Origin: Nilaparvata lugens
Lineage: Eukaryota; Arthropoda; Insecta; Hemiptera; Delphacidae
Length of the DNA: 64,000 nucleotides
Direction: 5' to 3'
Assembly (NCBI RefSeq): GCF_014356525.2
Contig: NC_052505.1
Location: 24,883,432 to 24,947,431 of the forward strand
Shown: piece by piece, positions 31,123-42,061 of the stretch
Layout: the number at the start of each line of letters is the position of its first letter
How positions within the stretch are numbered: position 1 is the stretch's first letter
Notes under the pieces: model-generated
The model's database searches: none
What the model was told of the DNA's origin: nothing
Seen by the model: only the letters and a program-made list of their open reading frames with translations
Position numbers and translations under genes: made by a program

Positions 31123-33109
31123 TGTCACGTTATTCTTTATATAAAATAACGATTAGCCTCCTGCTTGGCATCAGTCGGTAAAGCATGAGATTTAATATAA
31201 TAGGGCGTGGTTTTCTAATAGTATTCAGTCTTAAAAAATCTTGATAGGCCTAGATATGGGCTTCTCCAATAACTCTTGTAATTCAATAATAATAAATATA
31301 TATAAATATGATACTTATACTATAGAGATGAGGAATATAAAATAAATTGCACACCATGAAAATTTTACATATATATTACATAAATAATGCAAAGATCAGT
31401 CGAGGCAAAAAATATATATAGAGCGATAAAAAATATAATATAAAAATAGAACAATATTTGAAATCAATAAAAATATCACAGGCTAACTTTATATTCTAGA
31501 TTTATGGCACGAATCATTACCATGTGCCTTTATCTTGAAATCATATGCAATCTTTGGCATGTAGCTGTGACATGTACTTGCTAATACTTGTCGCTTGGAT
31601 AATTCAATCATAAATATGTGCTCTAAGATCAGCTTGATAAATTAGCCACTAATAATCCAAATATATCTATATATTAAAATCTCTAGTATTTAGTAGATTT
31701 ATTTGTATCGAATATATATTTTTATCTCAGGGTGCAAGATTCGGCACCTGACGGAATAGGTAGAGCCATTCATCTAGTGAATTAGAACTATGATAAATTA
31801 TCGCAAATTGTATTGCAAAAAATTAAATATTGTATGCATATGTTTTAATAGCCTAGATTTCGTACTTCTTTGATTAAACAGAAATTTCTAAAATATTGAT
31901 CTATATTTTTCTTTCAATTAAATACCTTTAATACTAATTTTTACTTGCGCAAGTATTACTCTTATTAATTTCTTAATTTATAATAACCCTTTCGGCGAGC
32001 TAGCTTTGATCATCAGATTATTTCGAAGCACTAGGGCGCCCATCACTAAATTCAAATTTAAATCACTCACGTGTCGAAAATCTTCTTGTAAGCCGCCGAT
32101 GTCGATCCAACTCCATGTGGTCCGGGAATATGGTAGCCGGAATCGTCTCCTCCAGGGGTTATAAATTTAATAAAAATGAAAAATGACTTCTGCTTCACAA
32201 TAGCATCACGAAGTCTTTTAAGAAATTTAATAATTTACTTTAACTTTAAATTTTTACAAAATTATTAATAAGGTACTTCGCTCTAAAATATTTGGGGTCC
32301 TCTTATGGTGGCATCTGGCTGGCGAGTGCTGGTTCTTCCTTCTCAAGTTTTACAGATCCTCTTTCCGACTTTCAAATTAGCATAAAATTTAAATATCTCA
32401 ATCCTCCGCCATTAAATTCAAATAGATCTTACAAAAAATGCCAAGATATTGCTTAGATTATATGATTAATAATTTCTTTGCATTCGAGCCATATTGATAA
32501 CATAGATTACACAAATTTTTACACGAAATCTACTACAATTATATAAATATATATAAATATTTTTGAATCGGCCTACAGTTGCCGCCTATTAACTGCCGTT
32601 TTACTATTGGTGCATGCAAATTTTTATTAGGTATTCATGCGCCTGGTAACTCTTATTTCCTGAATACATTAAATTATTTTTATTTGGTTTTTTATTTATG
32701 CTCTTTGCATGCTAGTTAATATTATATATATTAATATTAATTCCATGCTAACTAATAATTAGCCACGTGGACGGGTGTTTTTTCACATTGCACACCATCC
32801 GAATGCAATAAAGCTCTGCCAAGGGTTTTGGTCAGATTCTACGTTCTTCGGTTTGATCGATCTCTAGGTCACCGATCTGTGAATACATCTATCTAACCTC
32901 AATCTTCAAATATTTTATAAATAATATATTTATGAGTAGTAAACTTTCTTCAAAACCTTTTTAAGTTCTTGTACCATTTAGCCAGAACAAGCTGATGCTA
33001 TCTTATCTTGATTATTATCTGCTTGGCGATATTAGCCAATTACTTTATTTTTAGACCTATTACTATTTCTGTTAGGGTTTTTCCTCTACCCAAATTTAAA
33101 TATGTTACA
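31123..33109 (-). repeat. 5' LTR of the gag-only retrotransposon (1987 bp)
   Basis: Near-identical partner of 24264-26258. It should carry the promoter (U3, right-hand side on the plus strand) and the R/U5 part (left-hand side). No single TATA stands out because the whole LTR is AT-rich. Confidence 0.95.
31156..31210 (+). other. tRNA-Lys-like segment inside the 5' LTR (U5 end)
   Basis: Same segment as 24298-24352, with CAGTCGGTAAAGCATGAGA. In the element RNA it is antisense to tRNA-Lys and lies about 60-70 bases upstream of the primer-binding site, near the U5 end. It could form a second annealing site for the primer tRNA. Confidence 0.6.
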
Positions 33110-33113
33110 ACAT

Positions 33114-33307
33114 ATACGCGCTTCCAACCCGCACCGAGCACGCTCCGCCCTCGTACCGCCCTCGTTCCTCCATCGTACCGCAGTCGCTCCGCCCCCGCTC
33201 TTCTCGCGTTCCCCGGTCGAACCACTGTTGCTCCCCGGTCGATCATCAATCGCTCTGCTGGAGTGACGTTCGGTTGCGGAGCAGAGCGAAAGTCTGTACG
33301 CACCTTT
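33114..33307. mobile_element. Right part of a MITE split by the LTR retrotransposon
   Basis: The segment ends TGTACGCACCTTTAG. Its inverse matches TTAAGCTGCGTACA at 24247-24260, left of the retrotransposon, at 12 of 14 positions. Joining across the ACAT duplication gives a short element of about 215 bp. Inside, CGCTCTGCTG and GCAGAGCG form a further inverted pair. It is GC-rich compared with its surroundings. Confidence 0.65.
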
Positions 33308-33454
33308 AGGAATTATCATGCTAAGAAATAACTTTTAGCTTGGACAAAACATCCATCTGGTGAATCTGTTTCTACATTTCAGAAATTAGGTTCATATTTA
33401 GGTTCATTATTTTCAGTATTATGTGTATGGTTGATTTATATAATATTATTTCAA

Positions 33455-33625
33455 GTAATATTTACTTATTCATTCATTTATCTATTTCATTTCACAATCA
33501 TATCAAATTAATGATTGGAAGGAAATGATCAGGAAAAACCCAAAACTGTTTCTAAATTTGATACTAGTCCAAATGAGGTTATGTGGACACTTTTATAAAA
33601 ATCACAAAAATCTACAGTCCAAAAA
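33455..33625 (-). mobile_element. Retroposon copy with (GAAT)n tail (AGTTTTGGG family)
   Basis: Minus strand: ACATAACCTCATTTGGAC, then CAGTTTTGGGTTTTTCCTGA, CCTTCCAATCATTAATTTGA and a GATAAATGAATGAAT tail. Same order as 9585-9790. Confidence 0.65.
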
Positions 33626-34330
33626 TATATTTTACTAAGAATTTTGTATCTGGGTTGATCAGAATGATGAAACAATTATTTATTACACTTGAAAATGCAT
33701 TAATAAATTGAAATTGACATTGAATGTTTTAAATTAATAAGGTACAATTCGAAAACTATTCACAACTTTCAAAACTTTCACAATTTGAAAACTCTAATAA
33801 TTCTACTATATGGGATAAACTATAAGATGGGAATAGAAAAATATAAATCGAAGAATGTTGAACATCCGACAGCAGATAACGAGCTACAAAATACAAATTC
33901 ACTTGTTGAAAAGGGAGTTCAACTATAAAGCATCGAAACTTTTTGACACGCCCTGCCTTCCTCCCCAATCAGCCATACATAAGTAGCTTGGAATAAAACA
34001 TTTAAATGTCGGACTCAAAAGTTCTCACTGAATTTGAATACAGCAAATTTTGCATGACAAAGCCATTGCTGCCACAACAGGCTCTCAAATGTACAACAGA
34101 CAAAAGTGTATACTGGGGTCCACTGTCAGTATTGGTTGAATGAGAAGCAAAGATGCTATTAATGAGGAATGCTGACAGAATGAAGCGAGTTTCACTTCAC
34201 ACCATCATTACAAGGGGCGAACAATAAGACTGGAGACTGGAGACTGGTGTCTGAAAGCAAGCACATCCAATAGCTGTTGCAATACAACAAGTCACTTCCC
34301 AGTCCCACCAACAATGCTCCAACTCAGACA
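33626..34330. other. No gene; single 94-bp-family unit
   Basis: A single diverged palindromic unit is at 34112-34206 (ACTGTCAGTATTGG, then inverted AATGCTGACAG and GAGTTTCAC). The rest is unassigned. Confidence 0.5.
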
Positions 34331-35610
34331 ATCGTGCTCCCAAAACGCTCTCAATCTTCTTCTTCTTGTTATTCTTCTCCTTCTTCTTGTTCTTCTTTTT
34401 CTTCTATAGTGCGGTCCACGTTATAATGACAGTATTTGATCAACTTTGATGTTGCTATCCTTGTCTATCATTCAACAAATCAGTTAGTACTATCATTTTC
34501 TAGCTCCGCAACGATGCCAACTCTGTTTTTGACAGTGTAGAAATATAATTAATTAAGGCAGAGAATAGGCAACGCTGTTCTTCTATCTTTATCCACTGCC
34601 ATTATAACGTGGACCTCACTATAGTCGCACTTTCCAATATCTTCCTTTTTCTTCTACTTCTCATTTTTCTTCTCTTCTTGTTCGTCTACATGTTTCCATT
34701 CACCTTCTTCCTCATCTACGTCTTCTCCCTCTTCTGATGTTTTTCTTTCCTTCTTCTCCTTCTTTTCCTCCCTCTTCTTCTGTTCTAGTTCATTTTCTGC
34801 TTTCTCTTGTCCTCCTTCTCTTTTTCTCTCCTTTTTCTTCTTCTCTATTTACTTTTATCCATGTTCGTCTTCACCTTTCCATTCACATCCTACCTATTCT
34901 ACTTCTCCCCAGTCTTCTGCGTTTTTTCTTTTCTTCCCATCCTAATCTCATTCTTCTCCTCCTTTCTCTTCACCTCTTCATCCTCCTTATTCACTACCTC
35001 CTCTTCTCCTTCTTCTCATTCATCTTCTTCTTATCCGTCTTCTCTTCTCTAGTTCATCTTCATCTCTCTCTTCGTTCTCCTCCTCTCCTTTCCCTTCTTC
35101 TTCATGTTTTCTTTTTTCTATCCTCCTTCTCTCCTTGTTCATTTTTCTTCTTCTACATATTATTATTCTCCTCCTTCTTCTCGTTCCTCTTCTCCTCATC
35201 GTTCTTTCCTTTCTTCTCGTTCATCTCCTTTCTCTTCACCTCTTCATCCTCCTTATTCACTACCTCCTATTCTTCTTCTTCTCATTCATCTTCTTCTTAT
35301 CCGTCTTCTCTTCTTTAGTTCATCTTCATCTCTCTCTTCGTTCTCCTCCTCTCCTTTCCCTTCTTCTTCATGTTTTCTTTTTTCTATCCTTCTCCTTCTC
35401 TCCTTGTTCATTTTCCTTCTTCTATATATTATTATTCTCCTCCTTCTTCTCGTTCCTCTTCTCCTCATAGTTCTTTCCTTTCTTCTCGTTCATCTCCTTT
35501 CTCTTTCGTCTCCTATTTCTACTTTTTCTTTCCTTTTTCCTCTCTTCTACCATCTTTGCCCATGTTCCCCTTCTTCTTCTTCTATCTTCTTTGTCTCTCC
35601 AGTCTTCTAC
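34330..35610 (+). repeat. Pyrimidine-rich (CTT/TCC) tract with tandem units of about 268 bp
   Basis: CCTTTCTCTTCACCTCTTCA recurs at 34961 and 35227 and, shortened, at 35496, with matching text between, so a unit of 266-269 bp is repeated about 2.3 times. The MITE at 34404-34624 interrupts the C/T-rich region. The plus-strand frames of 190 codons are Ser/Leu/Phe low complexity. Confidence 0.85.
34404..34624. mobile_element. 221-bp MITE with 30-bp inverted repeats (copy 1)
   Basis: CTATAGTGCGGTCCACGTTA at the left and the inverse TAACGTGGACCTCACTATAG at the right match at 28 of about 30 bases. The interior has GACAAGGATAGCAA-like and ATAATTAATTAA sequences also present in copy 2 at 49478-49690, in opposite orientation. 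The ends are compatible with TA-targeting Tc1/mariner-type elements, but TA duplication is ambiguous because the termini themselves contain TATA. Confidence 0.88.
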
Positions 35611-35689
35611 GAACAGTGTTTACCGATGTCAACAGTTCTCCGACTTGAGTATACGTGCCACGCAACCGCTACACATAAATAGTGTAGAT

Positions 35690-36285
35690 ATTCAATTTTA
35701 TTAAATGTTCGTCATTCAATTTTCGCTCTCTAGGGCAACAGAATAGAAACGTCTGTAATATTGATATTATTTTCATAAAAATCCTATATTAGACATGGGA
35801 GAAATGTGAACAAACACTTTTGTAGTCTTACCAGACCATATAGGAATGTTTTAATACTCTAGACTAGCGAAATACAATGTAGTCTATACAATGAACAATC
35901 TAATCTATGGTCTGTACTAGACCACAGGGCCAAAGTCTAACATAATAAAAGTGTAGTGTAAACTGGAGAGAAGTCTAGACTATAGGGACTATAGAATACT
36001 ATAGAAATGCGACCTGAGATTACTACTACACTGAAATATCCGACTACATAACAATGAAAGCAACTCTACAACTTGACCACATTACTGTAATGCTTATTGC
36101 CTACTCTGCCCCGTAACTGCACTTGCACAGACCTGCGTTGAAAGACACTAGAGTATACTTGTGTTTCACTACACTTTACGTTCTTGTTTCGAAAAACGGC
36201 TTGTACCTAAGAAACGGAGTCAGAAGCATATTACTTGAACCGAATGGACACCTACTTGAACCAGTTATACTAGTAGTTCTGTGAA
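35690..36285. other. No gene recognised
   Basis: Unassigned DNA in which TCTAGACTA- and GGTCT-type words recur at irregular spacing (35840-36000). No frame. Confidence 0.45.
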
Positions 36286-36668
36286 CAGTAGACCTCACGC
36301 AGTATTCTCATCCACAAGTACCTGATTGAAACTATAGACCTTATGGAAATACAGCAATAGACTGGCTTCTCCACACATCTGTGTAATCACTTGTCAGCTG
36401 ATTTATGATGAATAATTCTATGGTCTGATTTTTTACTCTAATATTGGCGTATGAAGGAGGCTCCTTTTTCCTTTTATATTATCCTTGAAATGGGAAAATT
36501 TCCAAAAACCTTGTATATACGTCGACGCGCAATTAAAAAAGGAAAATACCTGTCGAATTTCATGAAAATCTATTACCGCGTTTCGCCGTAAATGCGCAAC
36601 ATATAAACATTAAGAGAAATGTCAAACCGTCGACTAGAATCTTAGACCTCACTTCGCTCGGTCAATGA
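36286..36668 (+). repeat. Dispersed repeat family R, uninterrupted copy
   Basis: Matches 60945-61129 plus 61960-62092 (the same sequence split by an inserted element), and an inverted part is found at 58545-58745. Shared phrases include AGTAGACCTCACGCAG, TCATCCACAAGTACCTGATT, CTTTTATATTATCCTTGAAA, GTATATACGTCGACGCGC and CGCCGTAAATGCGCAACATA. No protein frame. The ends are not clear inverted repeats, so the class is unknown. Confidence 0.8.
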
Positions 36669-37015
36669 TCAAGTAAATGTCAACTTGATTCCAGCATAAA
36701 ATGCCCACAAAGTTCACGTTTCTTGCTTCTGGTAAGCTACCTTCAGTATTCGGCAAGTCTACTGGAATAGTGAAAACCAGGCAATATAAAAAGGCCTGGT
36801 TTCTAGGAAACATATTAAATCTATAGCTTCAACCACAGACAGAAACAATCAAAATAAACAATAAAATTCTTATTAAAAAAATATAAATAGAACAAACTTG
36901 TATAAGTTTTCTCTGTCTTAACTTTGAAAATTCCTTTTAATGTTCCATCAGATTTAATAAGTGTCTTAGAAACCGGGAAAAAAGTTGCACTGAAACTTAG
37001 GACTCAATGCACTGA

Positions 37016-37338
37016 GGACCGGCTTTCGAGCTCGGGATTTAGCTAAGTTCTAGATTTTAAACAGCTGGAGTCAGAAAATTGGTTTTCCAAAACAGGGCGT
37101 AGTCGCAGTATAGTTGCAGCAAGATAATATTCATTCCTAAATAATTCAAAATAACTGAAACTTTACATTATTTTCTATTTATTTTCTTTTGTGTACAATT
37201 TTCTAGTTTTCCGAAATTTAATTTAAAAGTTACTTTGACTGTGACTACGACTACGCCCCGTTTCGGAAAGCCAATTTTCTGACTCTAGCTGTTTAAAGTC
37301 TAGAACTTAGCTGAATCCCGAGCTCGGAAACCGGCCCT
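37016..37338. mobile_element. 323-bp MITE with inverted repeats of about 90 bp
   Basis: Left: ACCGGCTTTCGAGCTCGGGA, then CTAAGTTCTAGA, AACAGCTGGAGTCAGAAAAT and AGGGCGTAGTCGCAG. Right: the inverse of all of these in order, ending GAGCTCGGAAACCGGCC. The arms are about 85-90% identical with a loop of about 130 bases. No coding frame. Confidence 0.9.
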
Positions 37339-37339
37339 A

Positions 37340-38716
37340 AAACTAATATAAATGCATAACATATGCACAGATACAATCTAGAACCAGTAACAAGACAGCT
37401 CGGAATTCGTAATCGACCACAATGAAACCCTCGTTTGCACTACAACTTTCTTTCCTCCTGCTGTCATCTCCTTAATCGCCCTACCTACCTTTATGTCACA
37501 TGTATCACCCCCATATATCATTTCCCCACATAATCATTCCGAAATTCCAAATCGATCATTTATCATCCGTCAATTATTGTCAGATCTCCTGAATTTCTAT
37601 CTACCCAATTCTATGCTTCTCTCATTTTTTCCTCCTCATTTCTCATTCGCATAATCATCTCTCAAACGCACCCCGATACCATCAGCCAATTTACAACTGG
37701 ATTCAAACTGGCAACTCAATCGAGTGCTGGGTGCAAGTGAACTGCCATTCCGAGGCGGAAGCAGCTCCAGTAGGCAGTTAATATAGGTAGTCAGTCCATG
37801 GTAGCTAGTAGATATAGGTATACATAGATATAGATATACCTTTACTAAGTAGTAGATGTAGGTACAGATAGATATAGATATACCTAGGCTAGGTATAGGC
37901 AGTCAGCCGTCCAATAGCAGCTCTGCCCACGTTCGCTACTATGACAGGTACTCCATCATAGGTCAATGTTGTTTGGTGATGGGTGCGGGAGGGGGTGACA
38001 AGAACACGATCAATATTGGTGTCTGTTGAAGGTTCAGTTGGTGCTACTACCTGATAATGGATGATTTTCAAAAATTTCCACGGCTCTCAAGATACGGCTC
38101 CAGAACATGAATACTCGTGGATGAGAATTTCTTCATCTCTCTACTTACAACATTCCTATCAATCTTTGTGTTGTCTCCGTAAAATAACAATGCATGGTAT
38201 TTTATATTTACTAGTTAAGATTGCATCAGTAATATTCATACATCAATATACGAACAGTTTTGGGTTCTTCCTGTTAATTCTATCAATCATTGATTTGATG
38301 TTGTGATTGTAAAATTAGATGAATAAATTAATATTTTGTCTAATATTTATACTGTGTACTTATCTCTTCTGAACAATTAAACTTCCGAAGGTTTTTTTCA
38401 AGATTGATTGTATTTTACATTCCCATGTAATTATTGTAACAGTAATCTTCATACATCAGTATTTCATGTACTTTTCATTTCTGATATTGTTTATTGTTTT
38501 TGAAGGGACGGATTCAAGGATCCAAAGGTTCAAAGAACCCCACACGTCAACCGAAGCTTATTGTGTTCCCAAGAGTATGTTAGTTCAGCAAACCAATACC
38601 TGTGTCCTTTACAAGAACCAGGAGTTTTTCCCTATACTAACATCCCATTCATCACCTGGTTGCTTGTCGCAATGCAGTGTGATATGCTTGGCAGTCTCTT
38701 CAGACTGATTAGTCCT
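37340..38716. other. No gene; GATATA-type low complexity
   Basis: A simple tract built from AGATATAGATATACCT and TAGGTA words spans 37780-37905. Frames at 38061-38306 and 38466-38708 (about 80 codons) have no recognised motif. Confidence 0.45.
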
Positions 38717-39260
38717 CGTGACCTACGTCAGTTCCACTCCTGGCCTTCTTTGAAGGTATTCCGCTGAGGAAGGGGTGGCCAAGTTGCCTCTAGGGCGCCC
38801 GGCCACCCTTGACTCAGCCTCTTGACCCACATTTGTGCCTGGAGTTTCATATATCTCTGGTCTCTTGGTTTTCGTTTTTGCCCCTCCGAAACTTCATGGG
38901 TCAAAAGCCTCACCTCTCCCAAGAAGTTTTGCTAAATGACCGCCCTTCTTTGAGCAGTGGAGAGGTTTGGTCTCTCCACCCAAAACTCGTGACCTACGTG
39001 AGTTCCACTCCTGGTCTTTTTGTAGGTCCTTCCGCTGAGAGAGGGGACGCCAAACTGCCTTTAGGGCGCGCGGCGCCCGGCCACCCTCGACTCAGCCTCT
39101 TGACCCACATTTGTGCCTGGAGTTTCACCCATCTTTGGTCTCTTGGGTTTTTTGTTATGCCCCTCCGAAACTGCCCTGATGGGGCAGATCCCGTGGGTTT
39201 GAAGGCAAGGCAACTTCTGGAGTTTCCTTAGGGTCCTTTTTAGTCGCCTCCTACGACAAG
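38717..39260 (+). repeat. Tandem pair of a GC-rich retroposon-like unit, 271-bp spacing
   Basis: CGTGACCTACGT begins units at 38717 and 38988. Both then carry AGTTCCACTCCTGG, CCGCTGAG, GGCGC and CCGGCCACCC, GACTCAGCCTCTTGACCCAC and GCCCCTCCGAAAC. The second copy ends in TAGTCGCCTCCTACGACAAG CATGG, a 3' tail type I remember from many insect retroposons. The first copy lacks that tail. Frames here are artefacts of the repeat. Confidence 0.7.
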
Positions 39261-39261
39261 C

Positions 39262-40190
39262 ATGGATACTGTGGGTGAATTCTGGTTTTCAACACATTCT
39301 TGAGTACGATGTTCGTCTCAAAGCTTCCCCAACCCACAAGAGGCTTCATTTCTACTGGGAATTTATCTTTTCTTATAAATCTAAATGTCATAATCCATTA
39401 TGGATTGATGTATCTTTCACTTCTTCCCTTCCTGTATTCATAACTTTGGCAACAATCAACTTCAAAAAGGTTCGTAATCAAGAGGTTGTTGGTTCGTTAT
39501 TTGGTTTGGGAATTGAACATTCCTATAGGAATATACTTGCACAAGTATCCGTGCATATGCTTCGAATACTTACCATTCAAGTATTCAGAATCTAGCTGTA
39601 TTAGATACTGATCTCGTTACAAATCTACAATTTATCATGTCATGGGATTGGTAGTATGATCAAATTAATGCCATTCGAAATCCTATATTCACATGATGGG
39701 ATAACTGTGCTAAGACTTTATATTATGATTCTCAATAAACGACAATAACAACACTCATGAATTTTATAAATAAATAATTTAATTTTATGATTAAAATTCG
39801 AAATGATTACTGAAAATAAAAGTATTCAAATTGAATTAATATAGAAAAGCTTTGAAACAGAAAACTTGTAAACAGTATAATCGAATTAGCATCTCATGAC
39901 ACATCTTATCAATACCATCTTATAGCATCATCTTTTTCTGATTTTACTTTTCTTGATATTTCTTTGAGAATAAGATGACTCTCAGGCTCTACGTCGTTCT
40001 TCCGAGACGCTCATAAAAATCAAAATAATAAGTATTGAAAAATGAGTCACATGACATTCGAGGGCCTACGCTGTGAGTCAGCAGAATAGGGAAGAGAATG
40101 CGAGAGGAATTTACTCATTTTTCATCGTTCCGTTTGACTTGGGTCGTGCTTGTGCTGCTCCACCAACTGGAATGTGTTTCCTCGTTTCTG
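39262..40190. other. No gene recognised
   Basis: A 106-codon frame at 39275-39595 starts within the retroposon tail, shows no motif and is not called. The rest is AT-rich. Confidence 0.45.
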
Positions 40191-41220
40191 GTGGCGAAAT
40201 TTGACGAGAACCATGAAGAGTGCAAGCGAAGTAGAAGAATGTGACGGAGACGATGAGGAGAGGAAGAAACGAAAATGATTTGATTGGATGAATGGAGGAG
40301 AACGGATACGGGGGAGTTGACGGAACGAAAAGAATATTAGAAAAATCTAGAAAGAGATTCGGACGGATGCGAAAGCAGAAGAGAGAAATATTGGAAGGGG
40401 GGGGAAGACAACGAAGAGGAATAGAAGATACGTTTGGGAGTGATTAAGAGACAGTGAAGGAAAGAAGAGGTTGAATAGTAATGAGAATAGAAAGGAAAAG
40501 AATGAGAATGAGGCACAGGTGAAGTGACAAAGAGAGAAAAAAAAGTTTAATAATGAAGAATGTGATTCACAAATAATAGATGTAATAATAAAAAGAAAAG
40601 AGTAGAAAACAGGGGATAGGACGGAGATAAAAAGGTGGGAGAATAGGGATGAAAGAGGAATCAAAGAACGCGAGTGAGGAAAGATAAGAGAAAATATGAA
40701 AACAAACAAAAAATAAAAGGAGAGGAGTGGAATAGATACAAATCTATTTCTAAAGAGAAATAGATATGGACTAGACAATGGGATATTGGGAAGAATAAGA
40801 AACATACTTTATAAGAAGGGAGAGAAGGAAAGAATTGGAGTGGAAAAAGAAGAAAATAAAGGGAAAAAGCTGAATGATCAAGATCAATAGAGAGACCCCA
40901 ACAAAAAGATATGTCGTCGACAAGTAGGAGAAGATAAAACCAAGAGAAAAATGTGGAGGCAACGCGAGAACGCCCGGGAAGAAATGATGAAACCAATCTG
41001 ATTCATGATACAAGATACGGTTGTTACTGCTGCTGCTGCTATGATGATGATCACAATGATAAACTGTCAGAGATCAGAAACCTGCACAAGACGCTTGACT
41101 TATGAGAGAGTCTGGAACCTAAACGGGAAAGAAGGATAAGGATGAGAAAGAGAAGAAGACGCAGAAGAAAAAGGAGAAGGAAAAGGAGTAGGGAACGTAG
41201 ACTTCTGGAAGGAGCTGGAA
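40190..41220 (-). repeat. Purine-rich (GGA/GAA) low-complexity tract
   Basis: A/G-rich on the plus strand throughout. Minus-strand frames up to 152 codons read as Phe/Ser/Leu and are compositional. Confidence 0.8.
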
Positions 41221-41549
41221 GCTCATGACATGATCTTATCATCCTACCAATCCAAAACGTTGTTCCCAAATGAACCACTACTCCACTATCTCTCTCTACC
41301 TACCTCCACCCACTCACTCTCTCTCACACACACACTTGTTTCCTCTCTCACTCTCTATCTCTCTCTTTCTATGTAAATTGAATCCTCCTCATCAGGATCA
41401 CAACGCTTCAGCTAAATCCAACTCAACTTGATATCTGATATCAAATTGCTCAGTCATCAATCTTACCAATCAGGTGAAGCTTGATATTCACAATAAGCTG
41501 ACAAAGGTTGCGAAGACATTAGTCTTGATCGAAGAAACACATGTTATAA

Positions 41550-41552
<3 letters not shown>

Positions 41553-41612
<60 letters not shown>
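41553..41612. repeat. (AT)n microsatellite
   Basis: About 30 AT dinucleotides, directly downstream (on the minus strand) of the LINE fragment at 41630. CT- and CA-rich simple sequence lies at 41280-41370. Confidence 0.95.
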
Positions 41613-41614
<2 letters not shown>

Positions 41615-41624
41615 CGAGTTTTTG

Positions 41625-42060
41625 CAACTTCAGTTATGTCGCTTCTCGCAACCCAATCGCCATCTTTCCTTATTTATCCAGTCTCCTTCAAAGAGACCTC
41701 TACTCTCCATTTCAATGTGGACATTGGATACCCATTTCTTTCGCAGTCTTCCACGCCTATTTCTGTTCGCTGATACCCAATTCCATAATTGCAAAGGAAG
41801 TCTTCCTTCATTCATTCTGCGCAGGTGTCCATACCATTTTAATTGTTTCTCTGCAATGACATCCATTATTGTGTTTTTTTGCGCTCATTCTCTCTCTTAT
41901 TCCTCATTCCTGATTCGATCCAGCAACGTCAATCCTAAACTCCTCCTCCAGTACATCATTTCCGCTGAAAGAAGTTTTTGAGAAGTTAATTTGTCCACAC
42001 ACCACACTTCTGACTCATACGTCATGACTGGCTCAATCATTGCCTGGTACATATATTTTT
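41625..42060 (-). pseudogene. RTE/Jockey-type LINE reverse transcriptase C-terminus (broken)
   Basis: Minus-strand translation gives YQAMIEPVMTYESEVW, SAEMMYWRRSLGLTLLDRIR, an in-frame stop near 41905, then EKQLKWYGHLRRMNEGRLPL and WINKERWRLGCEKR. This order (Y.SE.W, AEM.(F/Y).RR..G.T..DRIRNE, K.LKWYGH(L/V).RM, GDW...WR.G..KR) is the known C-terminal tail of LINE proteins of the RTE/CR1-like group in insects. The catalytic reverse transcriptase core and endonuclease are absent, and a stop and a shift break the frame. It is a 5'-truncated dead copy. Confidence 0.8.
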
Positions 42061-42061
42061 T

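Larger units (their letters stand above)
24264..33109 (-). mobile_element. Gag-only LTR retrotransposon, 8.85 kb, complete ends
   Basis: Two direct repeats of about 1.99 kb (24264-26258 and 31123-33109) bound a 4864-bp interior. The element starts TGTCACG and ends TTACA, the usual TG...CA form, and is flanked by ACAT on both sides (24260-24263 and 33110-33113), a 4-bp target duplication. The reading frames and primer-binding site place the coding strand on minus, so the right LTR is the 5' LTR. The interior encodes a coiled-coil ORF, a gag-like ORF and a basic ORF. I find no protease, reverse transcriptase, RNase H, integrase or env motif in any frame. Few differences separate the LTRs, so the insertion is recent. 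This fits the known class of non-autonomous gag-only LTR elements (TR-GAG/LARD-like), which borrow polymerase and integrase from a relative. Gypsy or Bel affinity cannot be decided without pol. Confidence 0.92.

Noticed and set aside
34737..35682. Overlapping frames of 190-odd codons, Ser/Leu/Phe-rich, resembling membrane proteins
   Set aside because: They are translations of a CTT/TCC low-complexity tract open in several frames at once; the tandem period is not always a multiple of three.
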